Of a DNA stretch of 21,732 bases, positions 15,335 through 21,732 are shown in pieces. The stretch is from a virus: IMG/VR virus record IMGVR_UViG_3300045999_000629, positions 1-21,732 of that record; one strand, written 5' to 3'. Made by a program: the position numbers and the translations under genes. Position 1 is the first letter of the stretch, and each line of letters starts with the position of its first letter. Below the pieces are notes generated by a model. The model was not told the DNA's origin. It did not search any database and worked only from the letters and a program-made list of their open reading frames with translations.

Positions 15335-16773
15335 TCTCCGCAGGGGATACAGGGCTCATCGATTGGTTTAACTTTGGGACAACCACAATCAGGATCCACT
15401 TCATCTTCCTCAAAGGAGAAGAGTTCCTTGTAGTCATCATCCAGGGCAGCCAGGGCATCATCCTTGGCTTGGGTATCAGGCATGACCTGAAGGGCGTAAT
15501 AAAGAGAAGTCTGTGGTGAGGTGAGCCACTCGCTCAGGAACTGTTCGTCGTAGGTGACGACATCGCTCCAGCTGTTGAACGAGTATCCGTGGAACAGAAA
15601 AGTGTTTCGATAGAGGCGAACAATACCATCCGCCACACGCTTATAATCTTCCCAACCTACTTCCGAAGCAATCTCACAATCTGGCGGGTAATCATACGAC
15701 TGAACCCCAAACGTCCCTGAGTCACGATCAATGTGACGGCTAATAGGAGGAGCCAACTCTGGAGTGGTAGTATAGCCCCGAAGATCGATATTGCTGTAAC
15801 TACAAGAAGCGGTAGGAGCAATAGCAAACGCCCGATCCATTTTAGCTTGACGGGCCAGTTGAGCTGCCGTGTCGATGGCTGTTGCAAGCTCAGTGACAAG
15901 GACTTCGGCTTTAGAACCGGTGAGACGACGTGTGAAGTAAGCATCGAGGGCTTTACCAAACTCTTTGTAGGTTACCTTATGATAGGCCAAGAAGTTTGCC
16001 AGCCCCAGAATACCCAGGCCAACTTGACGGTCTACTTTAGGGGCAAGGTATTCCCCAGTTTCTCCGACACCAGTCTGGCCGTGAAGAGCAATCAGAGAAC
16101 TCATGCCCTCCACAAATGCCGGCACTAGGTCATCGACCTTACAAGCACCGAGATTGACGTGCTGAAGAAGACAAGTGCCACGACTAGGAAGATAAACTTC
16201 AAGGCAGACATTTCCATAAATACGCTTTCCGTTACTGTCAAAGCGGATCTGGTTCAGCCAGATGTCGCCCTTCTTAATTCCATCAAGGGTAGCAGCAATC
16301 AGTTCCGGAGAAGCAACATCCAAAAAATTCTTGTCAACGTTCAAGCATCGCTTCACCCACGCAAGATCTGAACGACTGGCACGGATGAAATCAATAGCAT
16401 CGGGATGAGTATAGTCAAGATGACAAACAACAGCTCCGTTTTTGTAGACTCCACCGCGCCTGAGGGTTTCATTAAGAGCAGAATAGATGCGAGCAAAAGA
16501 AACAGGGCCAGACGCAGTAAGACCACGACCATTCTCAGCCCCGAGCGGACGGAGTTTAGAAAGGTGAACAGCAACTCCAGCACCATTGCGAAGGGCGTGG
16601 GAAACAAAGCGCCAGGAGGCTTCAATGCCTTCCGGTCCTTCCATGCTGTCCTCAACGACAAACACGGTACAACTGACGGGAAGGCGAGATTCCGGATTGT
16701 CGATCCACGATTGAACGCGACCGGTCCGGGCGATAGTGTTGGGGAGGTCTCCCAGGTCAGCATAGCTGGTCAT
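15331..16773 (-). CDS. nrdA: Ribonucleotide reductase class I alpha (catalytic) subunit, short form
   Basis: It reduces ribonucleotides to deoxyribonucleotides. The 480 residues include the catalytic set: Cys35 in PVSCTVF (E. coli C225), NVCLE with Cys190 and Glu192 (C439, E441), and NLGAC with Cys211 (C462). SLYYALQ with Tyr425-Tyr426 matches the Y730-Y731 radical path, and a C-terminal EPCIPCGE has the redox Cys pair (475, 478). The Tyr pair and the adjacent beta gene indicate class I rather than class II. Relative to E. coli NrdA about 190 N-terminal residues are missing, including the ATP-cone, so overall-activity control by dATP is probably absent. The start overlaps the MazG-like stop by four bases. 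Confidence 0.93.
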   Translation of the reverse strand: MTSYADLGDLPNTIARTGRVQSWIDNPESRLPVSCTVFVVEDSMEGPEGIEASWRFVSHALRNGAGVAVHLSKLRPLGAENGRGLTASGPVSFARIYSALNETLRRGGVYKNGAVVCHLDYTHPDAIDFIRASRSDLAWVKRCLNVDKNFLDVASPELIAATLDGIKKGDIWLNQIRFDSNGKRIYGNVCLEVYLPSRGTCLLQHVNLGACKVDDLVPAFVEGMSSLIALHGQTGVGETGEYLAPKVDRQVGLGILGLANFLAYHKVTYKEFGKALDAYFTRRLTGSKAEVLVTELATAIDTAAQLARQAKMDRAFAIAPTASCSYSNIDLRGYTTTPELAPPISRHIDRDSGTFGVQSYDYPPDCEIASEVGWEDYKRVADGIVRLYRNTFLFHGYSFNSWSDVVTYDEQFLSEWLTSPQTSLYYALQVMPDTQAKDDALAALDDDYKELFSFEEDEVDPDCGCPKVKPIDEPCIPCGE

Positions 16774-17144
16774 ACGAGGTCGTCAAGAATAGGGGGTTGA
16801 TAGTTGGGGCCCTTCATTACTTTACCATCTGCTCGACGGAGGGGCTTTCCATCGACCAGTTTGCTCATGTTTGATTCGAACACTCGTCGCATTGCGGTGT
16901 CCAGGTCCCAGCCACGAGCAGCTGCGTATTGGTAGCAGACGAACACGAGGTCTGCCAGCTCCTTTAATTGGTCAACTTTTGAGTCATTAACTAACTCATT
17001 TTCAAACTCATCCCGAAGTTCGTTATATTCTTCAATGATCAGATGGAATTGAAGCTCGTGGACGTTTTCATCTGGTGTGTTGATTGGTTGGTCCATCGCC
17101 TGTCTAAAGGTGATGGCCTGTTGGAGCAGCGATGGGGTGATCAT
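16770..17144 (-). CDS. MazG/HisE-like nucleoside triphosphate pyrophosphohydrolase
   Basis: The protein has 124 residues. The all-alpha NTP pyrophosphatase pattern is clear: EEYNE (Glu38, Glu39, Glu42) and, about twenty residues later, KELADLVFV (Glu62, Asp65), the four acidic ligands for magnesium. These are followed by AAARGWDLDTAMRRVFESNMSK and a GKVMKGPNYQPP end typical of the phosphoribosyl-ATP pyrophosphohydrolase-like subgroup seen in phages. It probably hydrolyses (d)NTPs or a related nucleotide. The substrate is not known from sequence, and a (p)ppGpp role proposed for cyanophage MazG is not shown here. It overlaps both neighbours by four bases (ATGA), within a nucleotide-metabolism operon. 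Confidence 0.9.
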   Translation of the reverse strand: MITPSLLQQAITFRQAMDQPINTPDENVHELQFHLIIEEYNELRDEFENELVNDSKVDQLKELADLVFVCYQYAAARGWDLDTAMRRVFESNMSKLVDGKPLRRADGKVMKGPNYQPPILDDLV

Positions 17145-17545
17145 CGATTACGACCTGCTGAAACTTGAGCGATCTTCTTTTCGATGTATGCCTTGGCCTT
17201 CAGCAAATCATCCAGCTCAGACTCGTAATCCTTAAGGCCAGCGCGGCACACATACTTGACAACGTTGCCGGTAAGGAAGTCAAGGTTCTGGTCACTGATA
17301 AAGTCCCAGACTTGAATCTTTCCACGCTGATAGTGGGCAGGATTGTACTTACTCACGACCTTCGAAGAACTCTCTGTAGGCGGGGTTGTTTCGGATTTTC
17401 CAGAGGCTGTAGGCGTTCCAGAGTCTGCCCACGGGTCCTCGGTGGACAAGGGCTTGTCGGTCGAACCAGAGTCTGATTCCAAGAACTCTTTTATGGAACT
17501 GTAAGAGTACTCGGGTACGAAAACTTTGTAGCAAGAGGTCCACAT
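17141..17545 (-). CDS. DUF3310 family protein
   Basis: The C-terminal part (residues 64-134) is a DUF3310 domain: NPAHYQRGKIQVWDFI, LDFLTGNVVKYVCRAG, then DDLLKAKAYIEKKI. The same domain occurs at the end of T7 gp1.7, a nucleotide kinase, though the kinase part is absent here. The first 63 residues are a Ser/Thr/Pro-rich, probably disordered stretch and overlap the membrane-protein gene by 197 bases. Two starts are possible: the ATG at 17545, without a ribosome site, or a GTG at 17356 that overlaps the upstream stop (GTGAGTAA) and would give 71 residues, just the domain. The short form may be the real one. The location among nucleotide genes fits a nucleotide-related role. Confidence 0.85.
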   Translation of the reverse strand: MWTSCYKVFVPEYSYSSIKEFLESDSGSTDKPLSTEDPWADSGTPTASGKSETTPPTESSSKVVSKYNPAHYQRGKIQVWDFISDQNLDFLTGNVVKYVCRAGLKDYESELDDLLKAKAYIEKKIAQVSAGRNR

Positions 17546-17630
17546 AATGGAAAAGGTTTCGATCCAGTAAGTAGAGAATAATCAGAACAAGACTAATTTC
17601 TAGTCCAATTGTGAGGCGGGTGGGGTCCAT
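17349..17630 (-). CDS. Small membrane protein of unknown function
   Basis: The protein has 93 residues from the ATG at 17630. The start is supported by GAAGGA about eight bases upstream. One hydrophobic segment (residues 6-22, LTIGLEISLVLIILYLL) looks like a single membrane anchor with few charges before it. The rest is strongly basic and aromatic (FRTRVLLQFHKRV, RLWNAYSLWKIRNNPAYREF), which by the positive-inside rule would put it on the cytoplasmic side. It overlaps the exonuclease end by 31 bases and the DUF3310 frame by 197 bases. The family is not recognised. A membrane tether for replication, or host inhibition, would be guesses. Confidence 0.65.
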   Translation of the reverse strand: MDPTRLTIGLEISLVLIILYLLDRNLFHYVDLLLQSFRTRVLLQFHKRVLGIRLWFDRQALVHRGPVGRLWNAYSLWKIRNNPAYREFFEGRE

Positions 17631-18448
17631 AGGATGGGTTCCTTCGTGGTTGAGTTGTATTCGCCCGGACGAAGGATCCGTGCCAAGCGAGCGTTGAGTA
17701 GGGCTTCCTCCTCGGTAAGGCCTGCCTTTTCGTAGGCAGCTACGATAGCTTCCCACGGATCGGTGGCTTTGTCAAGGATCTTCCTAGCCCCTACGGAGCC
17801 AACGCCCGGAACGCCCTTGTAACCATCAACGGGGTCGCCTGTCAAGCATTGGGTCCAGAACCAGTGATCTGCCTCCTCTGGGGTCACGTTGACCTCGTCC
17901 TCGCCGTTAAAGAGACGGCAGGAGATTTGCTTCATGTCTTTGTCCGGACTGACCAGAATAAAGTCAGAAGGATCAAGGTGACACTCCAGACCAAGAGCAT
18001 CGTCGGCTTCCAGATTAGGGTAACGAACAGTTTTGTAATGCTTAGCACACCATTCCAGCAGACGCTTGTAGCCTACTGGTTTGCGCTTGGTTCTCTTACC
18101 CTTATAATCCGCAGAGATGGTCTTGCGGAAGTTCTTAGCGTCAGAGAAGTAGAGGGTGATGTGGTCGCTGTCGAATCTCTTTCGAAGATTGTTAAGCTCA
18201 CCCTCAAAGATCTCCAATACGACTTGAAAGTTGCTGGCAATGGTGATGAGGTCATCGCCCCAGTCCAACTCTATCTCAGCTGATTGGCAGGCTCGATAGG
18301 CAAAGAAGTCAGCATCAACCCGAAGGTGGGTATCAGTGACAGTCTGCCCACGAAGCTCCTTCTTTTGCTTCTGACGCGAGGGGAACTCTGAGTTTGTAGT
18401 ATTCCCCCGCCTGGACGATCGACCATTCGAGTTGGAACTTGGCATCAT
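17600..18448 (-). CDS. 5'-3' exonuclease (T7 gp6-like, FEN family)
   Basis: The protein has 282 residues; T7 gp6 has 300. It degrades host DNA and removes RNA primers at replication and recombination ends. Active-site acids are visible: RVDADFF (Asp45, Asp47), PNLEADDALG (Glu147, Asp149, Asp150), VSPDKDMKQI (Asp169, Asp171) and TGDPVDGYKGVPGVGSVGA (Asp205, Asp208), the last leading into the helix-three-turn-helix DNA-binding motif. The first 38 residues, rich in Ser, Arg and Lys, are encoded inside the end of the DNA polymerase gene in another frame. Only the paired ATGs at 18448/18445 are available as starts, since no GTG or TTG lies between them and the conserved part. No Shine-Dalgarno is obvious. 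Confidence 0.93.
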   Translation of the reverse strand: MMPSSNSNGRSSRRGNTTNSEFPSRQKQKKELRGQTVTDTHLRVDADFFAYRACQSAEIELDWGDDLITIASNFQVVLEIFEGELNNLRKRFDSDHITLYFSDAKNFRKTISADYKGKRTKRKPVGYKRLLEWCAKHYKTVRYPNLEADDALGLECHLDPSDFILVSPDKDMKQISCRLFNGEDEVNVTPEEADHWFWTQCLTGDPVDGYKGVPGVGSVGARKILDKATDPWEAIVAAYEKAGLTEEEALLNARLARILRPGEYNSTTKEPILWTPPASQLD

Positions 18449-20114
18449 TAACTAGGTGTGGTTGAACAGCGAGCTGTATTTCATCGTGGATCCAGCCAAG
18501 CCATTGATAGTCAATGTCCCAACGGTATCCTAATTGTTCCAGTTGTTGGTAAGCAATAGCATTCCACCGCTTGCAAACAATGGCACCAGCTGATTGAAGA
18601 AGGTAGTTGAGGGCTGCGTGTTTCTTTCCTTGGAGACGGATAGGGCGACCGTCTAATGCCCTAAGGACATCGGACTCTGCTCGCTTGTTGACTGCCTTGA
18701 GAAGTTGATCAAGACCAGGAATGGCCTCAAGGAACTTCTTGCGGATGTCCTTGCCAAGCAGCGCAGCCTTTTTCTCATCAAGAGACTTGTCTAAGGACAC
18801 CCCGATCTTCCGATCAGATGCTCCGTAGATGAAGGCATAGGTCAGCGTTTTGACATCCTTTCTGGAGCAGCCAACCCGATCAGCATTTTGTTGATGAATG
18901 TCTCCATTAACAACAACATCTGCGAAGGCACCTCCGTCATAAAAAGCAAGATAGTGGCCAAGCATACGCAGCTCAAGTCCAGAAGCATCAGCACCAACCT
19001 GACGCATACCTTTGCCAGGGCCAAACAACTCGCGGCAACGAGGATCAGAGGAAGTTTGGCCAAGGTTAGGACGACTGTGGGCATTCCGTCCTGTGTTCGT
19101 GGCCAGTTGGCAGGTATGGTGTATGCGACCATCCTTGGTAACCATCTTAAGCCACGCATTGGCTCCGTCACTGAGTTGACCCAGAGCTTTTTGAAGTTCC
19201 AAGATCCGTCCAAATGTATCGGCCTCCATTGTTCCGATGGATTGTAGAATGCCTTCATCGATCTTAGGTCGTCCAGTGTCGGTGAATACCTCAGGTTTCC
19301 AACCCCTCCAAGTCATGAAAGCCCAGCCGATGTGATCTCTGCTGGTTGGGTTGAACTCCTTCAGCTTTGTAAATGGTGCGTCTTTGATGTACCCCCGTGT
19401 CGCGTTGGGACGCTTAGGAGTCATCTGTCCACCATCCACATAAGGAAAGGTGGCACGCATCTGATCGGCCAGCTGGTCCATTTCTGTTCTGAGAACGGAC
19501 TCTAGTTGCTGGGCCTTCTTCACATCAAAGGGCCATCCAGAGGTTTCCTGCTTGGCCATGATCGTGGCAACATCATGCTCAAGTTGAATGGAATCTTCGA
19601 ACCGTTCCAACTTCTCCTTAAAGAGTTCGAACAGGGTCATACCAACGTGAACATCCTGCTCACAGTAGTCTTCCATCTCCTTTGACCACTCTGACCAGTC
19701 CGTTGTTTTTGCGAACTGACCTTTGTAATCACCAAGACGGTAACCCCATGCTTCCAGGGAATGTCTACCAAACAACTTGCTTGGCATTCCAATAGGCTTC
19801 TTGCGGAAGTCTCTGGAAAGGATGTCTGGAAAGAACATCCGACTCATGATCAGGGTGTCGTAAATCCTTCCTTTGGGTTCAAAGAATGGATAGAGACCTT
19901 GGATCACGGGGATGTCAAACCCAACAATGTTGTGGCCGACAAGTTCATCCGCGCATTCTAGGATTGTTACCCCGGCAGTTACGGACTCAGCTGACCCAGT
20001 GTCGTTGTAACGAAAGACCTGTCCACTGTCCAGATCCTTAGCAACAATACAGTGAATCTGATCTAATCCTTGTCGTGGTAGCCCATTGGTTTCAATATCG
20101 AACAGTAGCCTCAT
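18333..20114 (-). CDS. DNA polymerase I-like, T7 gp5 type, with 3'-5' exonuclease
   Basis: This is a 593-residue family A polymerase, against 704 in T7 gp5. Exonuclease acids are present: FDIETNGL (Asp6, Glu8), HNIVGFDIPVI (Asp67) and YCEQDVHVG (Asp154). Polymerase motif A is QVGADASGLELRMLGHYL (Asp376), motif B KDVKTLTYAFIYGA with Tyr426 at the site that governs dideoxynucleotide use in T7 (Tyr526), and motif C WIHDEIQ (Asp544). The end KEGASWADCH matches the T7 end KMGPNWAICH. The part that holds the thioredoxin-binding loop in T7 is reduced to a short link near residues 226-258. The ATG at 20114 overlaps the preceding stop as ATGA; a GTG two codons earlier is less likely. The exonuclease start lies inside its 3' end. 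Confidence 0.96.
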   Translation of the reverse strand: MRLLFDIETNGLPRQGLDQIHCIVAKDLDSGQVFRYNDTGSAESVTAGVTILECADELVGHNIVGFDIPVIQGLYPFFEPKGRIYDTLIMSRMFFPDILSRDFRKKPIGMPSKLFGRHSLEAWGYRLGDYKGQFAKTTDWSEWSKEMEDYCEQDVHVGMTLFELFKEKLERFEDSIQLEHDVATIMAKQETSGWPFDVKKAQQLESVLRTEMDQLADQMRATFPYVDGGQMTPKRPNATRGYIKDAPFTKLKEFNPTSRDHIGWAFMTWRGWKPEVFTDTGRPKIDEGILQSIGTMEADTFGRILELQKALGQLSDGANAWLKMVTKDGRIHHTCQLATNTGRNAHSRPNLGQTSSDPRCRELFGPGKGMRQVGADASGLELRMLGHYLAFYDGGAFADVVVNGDIHQQNADRVGCSRKDVKTLTYAFIYGASDRKIGVSLDKSLDEKKAALLGKDIRKKFLEAIPGLDQLLKAVNKRAESDVLRALDGRPIRLQGKKHAALNYLLQSAGAIVCKRWNAIAYQQLEQLGYRWDIDYQWLGWIHDEIQLAVQPHLVNDAKFQLEWSIVQAGEYYKLRVPLASEAKEGASWADCH

Positions 20115-20269
20115 GACCACTGTCCCGGCTGTTCGGCATCAAGGGCTGCTTGGGTGTGAGCGTCGGGCTTTCCGCATTCATTACAGAAGTAACCTTGCGG
20201 ATATTCCTCAGAGTAGAAAAAGGAATCAGAGCCGCAGGAACAAAGATCATTAGAAGTCAGAATAGTCAT
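20111..20269 (-). CDS. 52-residue zinc-ribbon protein
   Basis: A short frame reads MTILTSNDLCSCGSDSFF, then GYFCNECGKPDAH, and ends EQPGQWS. Cys10 and Cys12 (CxC) with Cys29 and Cys32 (CxxC) form a likely zinc ribbon. Its ATG lies 20 bases inside the primase-helicase gene and its stop overlaps the DNA polymerase ATG (ATGA), so both junctions support translation. Small Cys-rich proteins of this kind often bind nucleic acid or act as adaptors. Its place between helicase and polymerase suggests a replication role, but there is no direct evidence. Confidence 0.75.
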   Translation of the reverse strand: MTILTSNDLCSCGSDSFFYSEEYPQGYFCNECGKPDAHTQAALDAEQPGQWS

Positions 20270-21732
20270 CGGGAATGTTGGATTTGGACTTGGTCAGTTC
20301 AACAACATCGGACTCAACCATTCTACCAGTGTTGCCATCAAAACTGACGGCTCCTGCTGGACCGGTCTTGCCGTTGAAGCGATTCTTTAGCACACGAATG
20401 TTGGAAGTACTATCGCCTGCTGATAGATTTCGCTCAAGGGCGATGACCATGTCAGAAAGTTGCACGATGCTATGTGATCCACGAAGGTGACCGAGGCTAA
20501 CCTGTGCCCCGTCTTCGTGGCCCTTGTCGTTCTGTGGTCGCTTTAGGTGACTGATCAGAATCATGCCAATGCCAGTCTCCTCCACAAAGGAACGAAGCTT
20601 GGTCATTGTCAGGTCAATCAGCTTTCTTTCATCATGCGACTCATTGCCACTCATCAAGATTGAGAGGTGATCGAGGATGATCCACCCAACTTCTTTGGCG
20701 AGTGCCATGAATCGACAGTCGGAAAGAATTGCATCAGGGTCCACAGAACCAAAACCATCTCGCAGATAAACCCTACCGGTACCGAGCGAGGCTTCGAATG
20801 CCGCCTTGAGATCATCTGTGGGAAGTTCATTGTTGAGGTGAAGTGGTCGGTTGGCCTTGACGGACATCAAGCGAAGAGCAGTCCGCTGAAGACTCTCCTC
20901 AAGGGCAATATAGCCCACACTTTGGTCCTGGTCAACCAACTTTTGAGCTACTTCTCCACAAAATGTGGATTTACCAACACCGGATCCGGCGGTAACGGTA
21001 ACCAGCTCGCCTCTGCGAAGTCCTCCGGTGATGGAGTTGAGAGCTGCGAAAGGCCAGTCAGCGTCCCGACCATGAAGGGGACGAGTGGCCAGATCGAAAA
21101 GTTCACGCCCATCAATGACAGTCTTTGGTGAATAAGGTTTCTTGTTCCACAGTGCCTGTCTGATTGCGTCGTTGTCCTTGGCAATCAGCGCCTCGTTGGC
21201 ATCCTTGTATGGGCTGGTTCTGGCAATGAAGAGCCGATCGTGTGGAAAGAGACTCGCACAGTCTTGTGCTGCTTGGATTCCAGCGTCGTCATTGTCGAAC
21301 AGGAGGATGATCTCCTCAAACCCTAGAAGCCACTTCAGTTGATGCTGGAGGGCACGCTTGGCGCCTTGGGCTCCATTTGGAACGGAGACCACTGGCCAGC
21401 TGTTGCGGACCTGAAACACGCTGAGGCAATCAAACTCGCCCTCCGTGATAACGATGGACTTGCCTTGGCCCCACAGTTGTTGACCGAAAAGCGTGTGGTC
21501 TTCGTTCTTTCCTATCCACCGAAAATCCTTCTCAACATCACGAGCTTTATACGCGATGAGCTGTCCAGATTGTGAGTAGTAGGGAAACTGAATAACCTTC
21601 GAATCCCGATCAAGGCGAACATTGAATTTGCGACAGGTTTCTTCAAGGATGTTTCTGGTCCGAAGGGGAACGATGTCCCCGGTGAGTTCCATGATGCGAC
21701 GTTGCGGCTTGTGATCTCTCTCTATTTCTCCA
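20250..21732 (-). CDS. DNA primase-helicase (T7 gp4-like), N-terminus beyond window
   Basis: It unwinds the fork and makes primers. The frame stays open to the right edge (13 codons upstream of the ATG at 21692, reading EIERDHKPQRRI), so the N-terminal zinc-binding primase domain probably lies outside the window. Numbering from 21692: TOPRIM acids in TEGEFD (Glu84) and LFDNDDAG (Asp133, Asp135), KDANEAL, Walker A GSGVGKST (236-243), Walker B IILDHLSI (Asp341), motif H3 ILISHLKRP, motif H4 LRGSHSIVQLSD and the arginine-finger region KNRFNGKTG. The protein ends DDYSDF, an acidic tail with terminal Phe like that of T7 gp4, which docks on the polymerase. It overlaps the zinc-ribbon gene by 20 bases. 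Confidence 0.96.
   Translation of the reverse strand, partial: GEIERDHKPQRRIMELTGDIVPLRTRNILEETCRKFNVRLDRDSKVIQFPYYSQSGQLIAYKARDVEKDFRWIGKNEDHTLFGQQLWGQGKSIVITEGEFDCLSVFQVRNSWPVVSVPNGAQGAKRALQHQLKWLLGFEEIILLFDNDDAGIQAAQDCASLFPHDRLFIARTSPYKDANEALIAKDNDAIRQALWNKKPYSPKTVIDGRELFDLATRPLHGRDADWPFAALNSITGGLRRGELVTVTAGSGVGKSTFCGEVAQKLVDQDQSVGYIALEESLQRTALRLMSVKANRPLHLNNELPTDDLKAAFEASLGTGRVYLRDGFGSVDPDAILSDCRFMALAKEVGWIILDHLSILMSGNESHDERKLIDLTMTKLRSFVEETGIGMILISHLKRPQNDKGHEDGAQVSLGHLRGSHSIVQLSDMVIALERNLSAGDSTSNIRVLKNRFNGKTGPAGAVSFDGNTGRMVESDVVELTKSKSNIPDDYSDF

Noticed and set aside
1-21732. CRISPR arrays, insertion sequences, integrase or attachment sites
   Set aside because: No spaced direct repeats, transposase motifs or recombinase catalytic patterns were seen; the gene order is continuous phage sequence.

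Overview
The window is a stretch of a lytic, T7-like podovirus genome (Autographivirales type). Every convincing gene is on the minus strand, so transcription runs from base 21732 toward base 1. Gene order follows T7: primase-helicase, DNA polymerase, exonuclease, nucleotide-metabolism genes, connector assembly protein, portal, scaffold, capsid, tail tubes A and B, then internal virion proteins A to D. The nucleotide block (class I ribonucleotide reductase alpha and beta, a MazG/HisE-like pyrophosphohydrolase and a DUF3310 protein) sits between exonuclease and portal. That arrangement resembles podoviruses of marine picocyanobacteria, so a cyanophage is the most likely source. No host gene is present to prove it, and the psbA/hli genes many cyanopodoviruses carry near this position are absent.

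Layout on the minus strand. Bases 21732-17600: replication (primase-helicase cut by the window edge, a 52-residue zinc-ribbon protein, DNA polymerase, FEN-type exonuclease). Bases 17630-14606: a small membrane protein, DUF3310 protein, MazG-like protein, RNR alpha and RNR beta, with four-base or longer overlaps. Bases 14613-11481: two small proteins, portal, an 89-residue unknown and scaffold. Bases 11480-11095: the only long non-coding spacer, holding a tRNA-like gene with odd arms and several palindromes. Bases 11094-10096: capsid, followed by a strong intrinsic terminator in the position of T7 T-phi. Bases 10005-1: tail tubes and ejection proteins; the last gene runs off the left edge.

The virion genes carry the most unusual content. 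The gp15-like ejection protein (1017 residues) ends in two apparent peptidoglycan hydrolases, a lambda-R-like lysozyme/transglycosylase and an M15-like metallopeptidase. The gp16-like protein next to it shows no transglycosylase at its start, where T7 gp16 has one. Tail tube B has an insertion of about 180 residues relative to T7 gp12. The RNR beta subunit has Leu at the usual radical-tyrosine position, and the polymerase lacks most of the T7 thioredoxin-binding loop. I did not find an obviously new defence or mobile system; the candidates for novelty are these protein rearrangements and the structured spacer upstream of the capsid gene.
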